Shown in pieces: positions 9,309 to 19,089 of a stretch of 64,000 bases of DNA. Both the position numbers and the translations under genes were made by a program. Source of the stretch: Pomphorhynchus laevis (lineage: Eukaryota > Acanthocephala > Palaeacanthocephala > Echinorhynchida > Pomphorhynchidae). Positions within the stretch are counted from its first letter, which is position 1. Each line of letters starts with the position of its first letter. The stretch covers positions 17,626-81,625 of the forward strand of contig WNNJ02002209.1 in the NCBI GenBank assembly GCA_012934845.2. The letters run 5' to 3'. The notes under the pieces are model-generated. The model was not told the origin of the DNA and did not search any database. It saw only the letters and a list, made by a program, of their open reading frames with translations.

Positions 9309-9538
9309 ATACTCTCGTATCTTGTTACTGCGGATAACCCATCCTTATTCAACATATTTCCTGTCGCATTCATCCGCCTAAACAAATCTTCTCAATCTTA
9401 TCCTTCTCAGCTTCTTCTCCTGCATACTCTCGTATCTTGTTACTGCGGATAACCCATCCTTATTCAACATATTTCCTGTCGCATTCATCCGCCTAAACAA
9501 ATCTTCTCAATCTTATCCTTCTCAGCTTCTTCTCCTGA
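9309..9538 (+). repeat. Tandem duplication of 115 bp within LINE A3
   Basis: The segment from ATACTCTCGTATCTTGTTAC to CTTCTTCTCCTG occurs at 9309-9423 and again at 9424-9538, apparently identical. A2 has only one copy of the corresponding coding region, so the duplication is specific to this copy and recent relative to the LINE insertion. Confidence 0.85.
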
Positions 9539-9541
9539 AAA

Positions 9542-11100
9542 TTGTATTCAAGCATCGCTTTCACGCTTCCTCTGTCCTCTCCCAACGATTTAAACTCATA
9601 TCCTCTTCATCCACTTGCATATTCCCCGATCGCACCCCTTCCGTATTTACTCAACTCTCTTCTAACCGCATCGAAAAACGCCGTCGCAAAGGAAACGGCG
9701 AAACATCACTCTCTATCCGAAACATCGGCGGAAATTTTCAAATTGTCCACACCCGCCCCAAAATTCGATGGCACTCCATCTATCCTCTGTTTCTTCGCAC
9801 TAGCCTCTATTACCAATACACACGGTTTCCGCCTCGGCCTCCTTCACACTAGATATATTCTCCATAAATCCGATTTCATCCTCAACCTATTCGCCAAGCA
9901 ATCAATTGATCTCTTCTGCCTCACCGAATTCTGGCACTCTGATTCCGACGACCTCTCCATTCGCCGATTGCTCTCTGCAGGTTGCTCACTAGTCAAATCC
10001 GACTATCCCCTAAGCTAATCCCTTTCTAAATTATCTAATCATGGCGGCATTGTCGCATTCGCCCGTCACTCCGCGTCTCGTCGCAAAATCACTTCCCCTG
10101 TCAGTCCTTGCTATTTTGAATTGCTCACTTGTCGTGCTTCTAGCCCGATCACTATAATTCTTGCAATTATATACCGTTCAAATTCATCAGATCCTACCTC
10201 CTTATTTTTTACCGAACTTGCTGACCTCCTGTTCCACTGTTCTTTGTCCTCCATCCCTTCATTCGTTCTCGACGACTTCAACATTGGCCTAGACCGCCCT
10301 ATTTCACCGATTCCATCCAGTTCATCCACATTCTATTAAACTACGACTACAAACTCATATCCACTGCCCCCACATATATCTTTGGCGGGGCACCCGACAT
10401 CATCATTGTCCCCGATCGTTTTCATGCCCACGCATCACTTTCCATCTCCGATCCTGGTCTATCCGATCACTTTGTCGTCACCCTTGATCTCACTTCCAAC
10501 CACACTCCACTTCATACGCTTACCATCCTTCGTCGCTCTTGGAGAAATCTTGATCTCCCTCTTCTCTGCTCTGCCTTACTAAAATTGTCTCTATCCTCTC
10601 CCACAATAGCACCATTCTATCCTCACGATCTCGCCTTTCTTTTCGACCCTGAACTCACATCAATTCTCGATCAAATCTTACCCTTCAAGCTTCACCCTTA
10701 CCGTCGCTTACACCATGCCCCATGGTTTGAAAACTAATGCCTACTCTTAAAGCGCCGACTCCTTTCATGTTTTTCGAGTCTATCACCACTCTCTCAGACG
10801 TGATATCCGCTCGCTCATTTTGTATCTCCGTGATTTCTTTCTTGCTCTTCGCCGGTCTCATTTCAACCTACTACGTACCAACTGCTACTCCTTCTGGCAG
10901 CATAAAATCATCACTTCATTCAACTCTAAGTCTCACTGGCATACTTTTAACTCAATCCTTTCTCGCTCTTTTTCGTCTTGTAACATCAATGCCCATGATT
11001 ATTCGTCATTGCTTCAGACCAAAGTATCCACTTACTCTCTCTCACACCCAGTCTCCATCCCATTCCACTATTCCCCACCTCGCCTTACTCCTTCCGAAGG
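9542..11100 (+). CDS. LINE A3 endonuclease and linker, frame-broken
   Basis: Endonuclease blocks appear in order across several frames: LGLLHTRYILHKSD and IDLFCLTEFWHSDSDD (9542-10018), NHGGIVAFARHS (about 10040), IILAIIYRSN with FVLDDFNIGLDRP (10121-10339, GDFN block as DDFN), and DPGLSDHFVVTLD near 10450. The linker follows with LYLRDFFLALRRSHFNLLRTN (10820-11104). The Asp in place of Gly in GDFN and the frame breaks show it is inactive. Compare A2 at 4811-5479. Confidence 0.75.
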
Positions 11101-11275
11101 ATGAGGCGAGGCGGATATAAAAGAGGGAGCTCGACGTTCGCTGCGCTTCTTCCTTTATCACATTCAAATACCTCCTCCGTTCCCACCTTCTCGCCACATG
11201 ACTTAGATTTTTGTTTTTTTTGTTGTCGTGGTCATTAAAGCGTGCGCCGGCACGCATTTGGCACTTAAAAATAAA
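11101..11275 (+). mobile_element. LINE C-terminal end and 3' tail (shared with 35690-35830)
   Basis: The last codons read SSFITFKYLLRSHLLAT then stop, followed by about 100 bases including GTGCGCCGGCACGCATTTGG. A second copy of the same end, also plus strand, lies at 35690-35830. The short self-complementary GTGCGCCGGCAC is conserved in both and may be a 3' hairpin used by the RT for template recognition (inference). Confidence 0.65.
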
Positions 11276-12383
11276 TCCTTTTTTATATAAAAATTATACC
11301 AAGTAAAAGTTAATAAAAAATCTTATGATAAAATTTTTTTGAGAGAAAAAACATTTTTTTCTCAAGTTTTTCAATTATAGGCACTGATTTTTTATATTAT
11401 TTGAATCATCGAAGTCAATTATACCTACTATCAAAATTTTAGCTCAATTCAATTCTCAGATGAAGAGAAATATAATGTTCCATTAAGAATGACTTGTTCA
11501 ATTTAGATTTTCACTATTGCAATGACAAAAATAAATCATTTTGATGAAATGTTTTAACTTAAAATAACCATACTGTTGTCCAAAAGTTTTTTTGATATGA
11601 TGTAAACTATTAAGGCACGAACTTCGCATCCAAGCATATTAGCTTAAATAAATGTCCATCCATCCTTATTTTTCGCCCTTTCCTCCATAAAATGCTTAAA
11701 TTCACTAATTTTTCAATTATGGACACTGATTTTTTTCATATTATTTGAATCATCGAAGTCATTATATGGCCACAGATCTATTGGACACGAAACAAGATTT
11801 GTGCAGATAAAAATATTCTGCTTGCTATGTCGATACATACTATACCAAAAATGAAAGCCAATTGTAAGATTCTTCATTAAGGTTCTTAAATGAACAGGAA
11901 ACAACGAGGAACAAAGAAACAACGAGGACAATAAAAAACTTACAATTGACCGACATTTCAGATCGACGGACCTTTACGAAAGTTATTTCAAATCGATATA
12001 GGTCGCAGAAAACCTAATGAAATATCTGCATACGTATCACGTCAAGTTGGATGTAATTCTGACGGCTGTAACATTTGGACCACGGTATCTGTTTCGAGGT
12101 CAAATTGTGACAAGCTTACTATGAGAAATTTCATCTGTGGTTTTTGCTCTGCGTATCTTCTTTCTACGTGATCTTTAACAATGAATGCAAGTGCAGCGAA
12201 AATAACCTCAGATTCAAAAGATCCCGTCGATCGTGCACACAGCTCAGACGAACCTGAAACGTGTCATAGTGTATCGCAGCATGATTGATTTTTCCAAGTT
12301 TCTGATAAGTCTGCTGAGACAGTGACCGAGCCGCAAACTGTTACAAATCGCCGTGTATAAATATAATCCCCAGTTCGGCCCGC
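11276..12383. other. AT-rich non-coding DNA with a duplicated 57-bp segment
   Basis: No gene recognised. A segment TTTTTCAATTATAGGCACTG ... TTGAATCATCGAAGTCA occurs at 11367-11422 and, slightly changed, at 11706-11768. From about 12180 the sequence grades into the 5' part of the next LINE. Confidence 0.5.
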
Positions 12384-13442
12384 GTGTGGAGCAGGAACCA
12401 ACAGCATCTGCGAATGAAAACATTGGAAGAAAGACCTGCTAATGGTTCAATTCAGTGTCAAAAAGAAAATTCACCACTGTCCCGACCATGCGAATTTCCA
12501 GATAACATTCACGATCACCTTACTTCAGAAGCAACACATGACGTCTCCAATCCTGTATCGTTGACACTAACAGATACTCCGAGCATTAACCATTCAAATC
12601 ATATGATATCTACTACACATACAAAGGAATATCATGCCCGCTGTTTGCTAATAGCCAATATCACAGAACCTTCCTGTTTAAATAATCATTATAGACTGAA
12701 AGATTACATGAATATAAGCTCAGTTCTCTCTATGATGTCATCAAAGAATCTAGACGAACTCAATTCCATACGTATTGTGAATTTGGTTCGCTTGGGTAAG
12801 CGTCATCAAGATGGGAGACCAAGGCTGCTAAAAATAGTATTTCAGAACAAAACAATGAAAGATAATGTATATTCACAACGATATACTCTTCGGGATACTG
12901 GACTTAATATTCTACACGATCTAGGCACAGATGAACGAGCTCGATTAAAACTCGCTAAACTGGAATTAATAAAGATAAGACAACATGGAGAAGTTAATCT
13001 ATCAAAATTTCGTGTTATGTTCTCTAATGTTTTTGGTTTATCGAATAAACTCGACGAACTGTCTCAGCTATCACAGGAAGAGACTTTTAATATCTTAGCA
13101 ATTACTAAAGCATGGCTCTCATCGTCGTTCAGTGATACCGAAATTGCAATACCCGGGTACTGTGTTCACAAAGCAAATAGGACTTCACGCGATGGAGGTG
13201 TGACCATATTTGTTTCCGACACCCTATACTGTGAAATTCTTGAATCAACTGTTGATAACTTAACTGGGATCGTATTCATCTGGATCAAAGTTAAATTCAA
13301 CCTGGGCTCGTATCTTACTGTTGGCTTGTTCCATCGCTCTCTCAGATCATCAACTATCGACATTATGAATTCGATCAAACGTAACTTGCAAATGAAGGGG
13401 ATATTAATTTGCGGTGACTTCAATATGCCTTATGTAAGTTGA
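12384..13442 (+). CDS. LINE family B, copy 6: N-terminal domain joined to endonuclease
   Basis: 352 codons in one frame. Residues about 60-215 hold the CR1-group N-terminal block (IRIVNLVRLGKRHQDGRPRL, LKIVFQNKTMK, ILHDLGTDERARLKLAKLEL). From residue about 210 it becomes an AP-type endonuclease: NVFGLSNKLDEL, FNILAITKAWLSSSFSDTEI (Lys replaces the usual catalytic Glu of ITETWL), SRDGGVTIFVSDTL and ICGDFNMPYVS. The stop at 13440 replaces the Trp after GDFNMP.V, and endonuclease residues continue in frame afterwards to about 13600. The single frame shows that N-terminal region and endonuclease belong to one protein in family B, or were spliced together by decay. Inactive copy. Confidence 0.75.
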   Translation: MWSRNQQHLRMKTLEERPANGSIQCQKENSPLSRPCEFPDNIHDHLTSEATHDVSNPVSLTLTDTPSINHSNHMISTTHTKEYHARCLLIANITEPSCLNNHYRLKDYMNISSVLSMMSSKNLDELNSIRIVNLVRLGKRHQDGRPRLLKIVFQNKTMKDNVYSQRYTLRDTGLNILHDLGTDERARLKLAKLELIKIRQHGEVNLSKFRVMFSNVFGLSNKLDELSQLSQEETFNILAITKAWLSSSFSDTEIAIPGYCVHKANRTSRDGGVTIFVSDTLYCEILESTVDNLTGIVFIWIKVKFNLGSYLTVGLFHRSLRSSTIDIMNSIKRNLQMKGILICGDFNMPYVS

Positions 13443-13610
13443 AATGATTATTCGCAAGCGGAAAACTGTGACATTGAGTCAAAATTACTTTTGGAATATT
13501 TCATAGACCATGACCTAGTGGAACATGTTCATAAATTCACAAGAATAAGAAACGAGTCTACATCAATTCTGGACTTGTGCCTGGAATTTTTCGAGATTTA
13601 AATCATGCTG
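13443..13610 (+). pseudogene. Continuation of LINE B6 endonuclease, truncated
   Basis: After the stop the frame continues with NDYSQAENCDIESKLL and HVHKFTRIRNESTSILDLCL, equivalent to the region before the SDH block. It ends at about 13600 where a minus-strand gypsy-like element begins. RT is absent. Confidence 0.65.
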
Positions 13611-14599
13611 AGTCCTTGATTTACCGCAAACTGTTACGTTATCCAGGTAAATGTAGGTGTCCTGTAATTGATTTTTTATCAACAATTATGTCTATCAGTC
13701 GTTGAAAACATGCTACGGCATTTGTAACGCCAAAGGGAATTCTGTTAAATTCGTACAAACTTCCGTCTGTCTCGAAAGCTGTGAAAAGCTTCTGTTCTTA
13801 CATGATCGGAATTCGGTGGTACGCCGATTTTAAGTCGATGGCCGTGAAAACGTTTTAAGAAGCAATGGACGATACGATATTTTCAATACTGGCAAAGGAT
13901 AAGCATCTCGATACGTTAAGCGGTTGATTGCTTGGATGTAGTCAACAACTAGACACCGTTTATGTATTTAATTTCTATTACTAGTACTTGAGATCTCTAA
14001 GTGGGCATTGAAGGCCTGATTATTTCATCGTGTAGCATTTGTTTAATCCCTTTTTTATGAAAATATTATCCTCTGCTGAATGTTTTCGAGATTTTATCGC
14101 AATTGGATAAATGTGCAAGGTTTGTGAATAGTCTTAATGGTTCGATATTCGCACATTTGATTCCTGCAAGCTCAAGAGTAGGTATTGTTCCATTCAGTTA
14201 TATGGTGAGGCTATCGTGAAGGGATAAGAAATTCATACGGAGGATGACGTCAGCACATAAGTCCGATAAAACGTGTTGAGTGAATTTTTTTATTTTCGAT
14301 CTTGGAGCTGTAAACTGATGGTTATCATTCCTCAAGTGCTAGATTTATGTGTTGATGAAGCCAAGATAATGTCGGATCGTTTAGAAATCATGTGAACTTT
14401 CGGTTTTGAAACGATAACAGTGCGGATGAAGTTTTCAGTACTACCTGTGTCTATCATAGCATGAAGACGAACATCCTTAATAAGTATGAGTACTGTTATT
14501 TGCTTACAGGTGATGACATCCAAGGTATTATTATACATTCAACAACATCCGAGCATTAGCTCAAATAGCTGGCTCACAATAAGTTCGTAAATAAGTTAA

Positions 14600-15760
14600 T
14601 TAGTTATTAAAATAAGGAAATGCAACACGAAACATTGCTTGATCCATTCGTAGTCTTCTTTTAAAAGTACTAAGTGAACTGCATCCAACGGTGTCTGCAT
14701 CAAGGTTGTTCCAAAGTTCAACAATTCTTCTATCAAATTGCATCGCGCCCAATTTCCGTACCATGTTTCTTCGAATAGTTAAAGGATGACCACGAAGACC
14801 ATTTGAACCACGTAATTGAACTCTACTCCGAAGAGGGTGATGGGGACGTTGGAATAAATGCCAAACAAGGCACATATCCATGTACCGACGAGTCCATGTG
14901 ACGGTCTCAAGTCCTAGTGATCTCAGCCTGTCTTCATAAGGCAGCGACGCCAACGTTGGTGCTAGCTTTGTTGCCCTGCGAAGTACCCTCTCTGATTTCT
15001 TATGTTCATGCACAATACGTGGGTATACAACCGGAGCTGCATATAAAAGTCTACTCAATACATGTGCTAAAATCAGAGGCCGAAGAGCAGTCGGATTAAC
15101 CCGAACAAACGCGCGTCGAATCATACCTATCATTTTATTGGAGTTGGCACAAGCTTGATCAGTGTTCTTTTTAGTTGATAAATTAGAGGTAACCCATACT
15201 CCTAAATCTTTGTAACTATTGACACTTTCCACAATACAGCCCTTATATGTGTAACAAGCTGATGTTAGTTGCTTGCGATCATTACTAATAATACGCATGT
15301 GTTTGCATTTCGAAACATTTATCACAAGCTTGTTAGACGCCGCCCACAACTCCACATTATCTATGTCAGTTTGCAAATTATCAACATCCTCACATGAATG
15401 AATGGGCCGCCATATTTTTAAGTCATCTGCATACAAACATGATCGAGAGCGAATGCACCTAGGCAAATCGTTAACATAAATGCTGAATAAAAACGGACCC
15501 AAAACTGAATCTTGAGGTACTACATGATGACATTCTCTAGACACAGACAATGACCAATCGACAAGTACTCGAAAGCAACGATCACGAAGAAATTCTCTAA
15601 TCCAATCAACCATTATGTTTGGGAGTCCAGTATTGACAAGTTTCTGAAGAAGTAGACCATGATCTACTCTATCAAAAGCTTTCGAAAAGTCGAAGAATAT
15701 AATGTCTGTATCGGTATAGTGTGCCTTATTCGCTGTCCAATCAATATGAGTATCAAGCAA
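14600..15760 (-). CDS. LINE B3 reverse transcriptase core and C-terminal domain
   Basis: 386 codons. Motif A is IIFFDFSKAFDRVDHGLLL (residues about 20-38). Motif B is degenerate (VVPQDSVLGPFLFSIYVNDL; Gly replaced by Asp in QGS). Motif C is intact (SCLYADDLKIW, genomic about 15423-15440). The thumb (INVSKCKHMRI, SYKDLGVWV) and the C-terminal region (SRLLYAAPVVYP, VQLRGSNGLRGHPLTI, RIVELWNNL) follow. The frame is open to a stop at 14600. The upstream RT part is in 15809-16150 after a stop/frame break at about 15800. Confidence 0.85.
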   Translation of the reverse strand: MLDTHIDWTANKAHYTDTDIIFFDFSKAFDRVDHGLLLQKLVNTGLPNIMVDWIREFLRDRCFRVLVDWSLSVSRECHHVVPQDSVLGPFLFSIYVNDLPRCIRSRSCLYADDLKIWRPIHSCEDVDNLQTDIDNVELWAASNKLVINVSKCKHMRIISNDRKQLTSACYTYKGCIVESVNSYKDLGVWVTSNLSTKKNTDQACANSNKMIGMIRRAFVRVNPTALRPLILAHVLSRLLYAAPVVYPRIVHEHKKSERVLRRATKLAPTLASLPYEDRLRSLGLETVTWTRRYMDMCLVWHLFQRPHHPLRSRVQLRGSNGLRGHPLTIRRNMVRKLGAMQFDRRIVELWNNLDADTVGCSSLSTFKRRLRMDQAMFRVAFPYFNN

Positions 15761-15808
15761 ATTTGAAACAGTTGAATAACCCTTCCGAAATCCGTGTTGA
15801 TTAGGGAC

Positions 15809-16150
15809 TTAAATTTTTCCTACACGAAAAAACTCAACCATGTAGCGATGCACAAACCTCTCCAACACTCTACAGTAAATGCAGGTAATGCTCACCGGCC
15901 TATAATTCTCGACGGAAGAGCGATCTCCCTTCTTGAAGTAGGGAATAACAATTGACTGATTCCACACATTAGGAAGATATCTTTCTAAGATTGACTGGCG
16001 AAAAATTGCACAGAGAGGAACGCAAATTGAGCCTGCTAATATGTACAGATAAACAGAAGGTAGTAAGTCACAACCTCTTGAATTATTTGCTTTTAGACGA
16101 CGTAATTCGGAATAGACTTTAGCTGGCGTTATCAAATTGTCAAGGTCCAA
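15809..16150 (-). CDS. LINE B3 reverse transcriptase, N-terminal blocks
   Basis: 113 codons with NLITPAKVYSELRRLKANNS, GCDLLPSVYL, LPNVWNQSIVIPYFKKGDRS, VENYRPVSITCIYCRVLERF. These are RT blocks 0-2 of CR1/Jockey-group LINEs, and they join directly (across a break) to 14600-15760. Confidence 0.8.
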   Translation of the reverse strand: MDLDNLITPAKVYSELRRLKANNSRGCDLLPSVYLYILAGSICVPLCAIFRQSILERYLPNVWNQSIVIPYFKKGDRSSVENYRPVSITCIYCRVLERFVHRYMVEFFRVGKI

Positions 16151-16842
16151 CTCAAGACACGTGTCAGAGTAAGTGTTCGCACACTGGATTCCATACGAAA
16201 AGTTTCATGTTCATTTCCGGGCTCTACTGAATTGCAATAGTGTGCCGCAAACTCTTCGGCTAGTCATTCGCGGAAATGTCGTAGAAGTAGTGACAAATCG
16301 AAGAATCAACAGCTCCCCTACTTGATAGGTACTAAAAAAGGACCTTTAAATCGTATTTACACCGGTTAGCTAATGCATTCTCAAATGTACACCGCTTTCT
16401 CCACTTTAATGAATTGAATAAATTTCTTGCCTGTTTAAAAACATCATAACTACACTCCCCAACTTTGTAGTAACTCAGAATCGAACCAGGGAAAATATTT
16501 TCGACGTGTCCTGCTTCTAAGTGGAGAGAATAAAATAAGCAGCGACTCTAAGGTTCTCTGAAAATAATTTCACGCGCCGTGTACTCCAACAACAGCGGGA
16601 TCTGGCCAGGAAGCTGTTGAAAGTATTGACTGAATTGCATCTGTGTTGATTTTGAAAGCATTAACCACTTGATTTTCACACGGACCTCAAGTTTCTTCTT
16701 GAAACCTTAACCTAACGATCACTACGCAATGATCATACATACCGATCGGGGCATCATAACGGATAGCGTTAATAATCTCACTGTTCGAAGATAAACATAC
16801 ATCTCATAGAGATCTACTGTCACTAACAAAACGAGTGCAATT

Positions 16843-17160
16843 TTAGACATGCTGAGTTAAACCACAATAGATGATACACTCCAGAAGATCATAGGAAGCA
16901 TGGTCACAAGTAGGAAAAGCCGTGTACGAATTCCAATCAACCCAAGGCATATTCAAGTCACCAAGTATTAAAACATTGGAGGTACCTTTAGAATAAAGTT
17001 CCACTTCCCCAATCAGTTTATCTGTGGCGGCCAAGGGTGAACGATACACTACCCCCAGAACAAGCGGAGCAGTCTGCATGAATTTTACCCGACACCACAA
17101 ACTTTCGACTTTATCAGAATAAGAAGTGCTAAGAACAGTTACTTTTACATCGTTGCTCAC
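16843..17160 (-). CDS. LINE B3 endonuclease fragment
   Basis: 105 codons: ESLWCRVKF, PLVLGVVYRSPLAATDKLI, VLILGDLNMPWVDWNSY (GDLNMPWVDW is the GDFN-type block of LINE endonucleases), then a stop replaces the following residues near 16843. The catalytic Glu region upstream is missing or degraded. Confidence 0.75.
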   Translation of the reverse strand: MSNDVKVTVLSTSYSDKVESLWCRVKFMQTAPLVLGVVYRSPLAATDKLIGEVELYSKGTSNVLILGDLNMPWVDWNSYTAFPTCDHASYDLLECIIYCGLTQHV

Positions 17161-17989
17161 ATAAAGAATAACCAGGTATTAATAGTATTTACTTTATATG
17201 CACTTTTGTATTAGACTGACACACCTTTGCAAAATTACCGACTTTTCTGCAATTGTTGCATGTTGCTTTACGAGCTGGACAAGCACTCCTATGATGTTTT
17301 ACTAACCCACCGCAAAAGAAACATTTCCAGTGTCTTCAAACAGCAGCAATCGTTTGATCGTCTATTGCTGAATTTTTTGAATGCTTCTGAGCGAGCTCGA
17401 TCTTTAATGCCATATTGTAGGCGTCGTCTAGTGAAATACGATGTTGTTCGAGAAGTCGTTGACGGATAAAGTTTGAGTTAATCCCCATAATGAACACATT
17501 TAATAGCGCCTCGTTTCGATGTTGGTCTGCAGTAACATATGCGAATTGGCATTCAGTTGAAATATGTCTTAATTCCGATAGTTATAGTTCAATTAACTCG
17601 CCCTAGCGTTGCTTTCGAAGCCATAACAGATATCGCGCATATATCTTATTCACCGGTTTATCGTATAGCTCTTTTAGTTTAGCAATACATTGGTCATATG
17701 TTTCGTACTCCTTAACCGATTTGTAGACTGCAGGAACGAGCATACTAAACAGTATCGGTTTCTTTTGACTCTCTTCAGCCTCAACATGTTGCAAAAAGTA
17801 AACGAACATGTCATACCAATGTCGCCATGCGTCAGTTGCTCCAGGATCATTCGGTAAAAGAGCGAGCTTGCCAGGATGAAGTATCTTAATGAGAAAGTTT
17901 TGAATTGGATAAATTGTAAGGAAACTAACTCAAGGAGTTTTATCCAATTCAAAATCTAAAATCATTAACAAAAGCGTTAACAGCTAATA

Positions 17990-19088
17990 CCATTTAAACA
18001 TGCAATATTTCACAACACGTTCATTCAGCCTTACATGCATATCTTGCAAACTCTTGGAGCGGATAGTGCTTGCTGATTTGCAGACATTCATAAACAGGAA
18101 AATAATTATTAATAAGCAACAACATGGTTTCCGTAAACTAAGATCCACTACGACAAACGCGAAAGTCACCGCGAGACACAACTGGGCCTCATCGATTGAT
18201 GATGGAAACGACGTTGACATTGTCTTTTTTGATTTAACGCGAGCGTTTGATCGAATAGACCCTTAAATCCTTATCGGTCAATTATACGACATTAAAGTAA
18301 ACACTTGCATTCTCCATTGGATCTCTGACTTCCTATACAATCGCTCATTTATTGTTAAAATAGGAGACTCGCTTTCATCAAACATTCAATAACACTGCAG
18401 TTTCACAAGGTTCAGTCCAGAGACTAACGCTCTTCAATATATACATCAATAGCCTAATACCGCTTATAGCTTTTGACTGTATTCTATTTACAGATGATAT
18501 TAAAATTTGGAGTAATAACGACAACGACGTGCAATCCTACAATTGAACATATCGAACCTGCATCATTGGGCAGGTGCAATGAATGTGACTATAAACCCAG
18601 AGAAATGTGCTTATATGCACATTAGGCGCAGGCGACATATTGCAAACTATGGAGTAGGCTGGAGTAAATAAATGTGGTCAACTCATTCAAGGATCTGGGC
18701 ATGATAATAACAGATGACTTGAAAACAAATACCAACTCCGCTGCAGTCGAAACTAAGTGATTACTAATTCTTGCTATGTTACGGAGATCTATTCGCAGTG
18801 TCGGCATTCCGTCATTTAAACCACATTACGAATCGTTGATAGTGAGTCATGTGTTATATGCATCGCAAGCCATGCATCCTCAATCAAAAACTGAATAAAC
18901 GAATAATGAAAAGGTGCTACACAGAGCAACGCATTTGGTTCCCTCAATAATACGCTTACCGTTTGAAATAAGAATAAACTTGCTGGGCTTTACATTAATA
19001 GAAAATGATCAGTTAATATCAGATTCAATGATGACATAAAGCGCCGTAAATCATCGCGATCATCCTATGATGGTATAAATGTGGCGTG
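17990..19088 (+). mobile_element. LINE family B, copy 7: degenerate RT
   Basis: Plus-strand copy. The frame 18000-18266 gives FSLTCISCKLLERIVLADL, KQQHGFRKLRSTTTN and DIVFFDLTRAFDRIDP (motif A). Then, in broken frames, comes an FTDDIKIW segment near 18490 (YADD replaced by FTDD) and the C-terminal segment VLHRATHLVPSI near 18915. The 5' part is lost at 17985 where it abuts the gag part of the gypsy-like element. Many substitutions, dead. Confidence 0.75.
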
Positions 19089-19089
19089 T

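Larger units (their letters stand above)
9186..11275 (+). mobile_element. LINE family A, copy 3: N-terminal domain and endonuclease, RT missing
   Basis: Plus-strand copy. 9186-9540 reads as the N-terminal block (TADNPSLFN, AFIRLNKSSQSYPSQLLLLHTL) also seen in A2. 9760-10600 is the endonuclease. 10600-11100 is the linker that precedes RT in A2 (YRRLHHAPWF, LRRSHFNLLRTN, FNSILSRSF). The entire RT is absent: at about 11100 the sequence jumps to a LINE C-terminal end and 3' tail. Several frameshifts and stops break the frame. Confidence 0.8.
14570..17195 (-). mobile_element. LINE family B, copy 3, inserted in a gypsy-like element
   Basis: Minus-strand copy with endonuclease (16843-17160), RT start (15809-16150), RT core and C-terminal domain (14600-15760) and an AT-rich 3' end near 14575-14600. 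It is the longest family B copy in the window. The region 16160-16840 carries degraded endonuclease-to-RT linker. It lies between gag and protease parts of the host element, so it inserted after that element. Confidence 0.8.
13600..17985 (-). mobile_element. Old Ty3/gypsy-like LTR element (fossil), split by a LINE
   Basis: Parts seen on the minus strand: gag (17603-17985) with zinc-knuckle nucleocapsid (about 17215-17340, CFFCGG ... CNNCRK type), protease around 14332-14538 (MIDTGSTENFI), and a start of reverse transcriptase at about 13620-13900 (FNRIPFGVTNA block). Integrase and LTRs are not seen. A family B LINE occupies about 14570-17195, between the gag and protease parts. Gag and RT resemble those of the element at 31790-34985, so the two probably belong to one family. 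It is clearly broken, with many breaks, and old. Confidence 0.75.
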
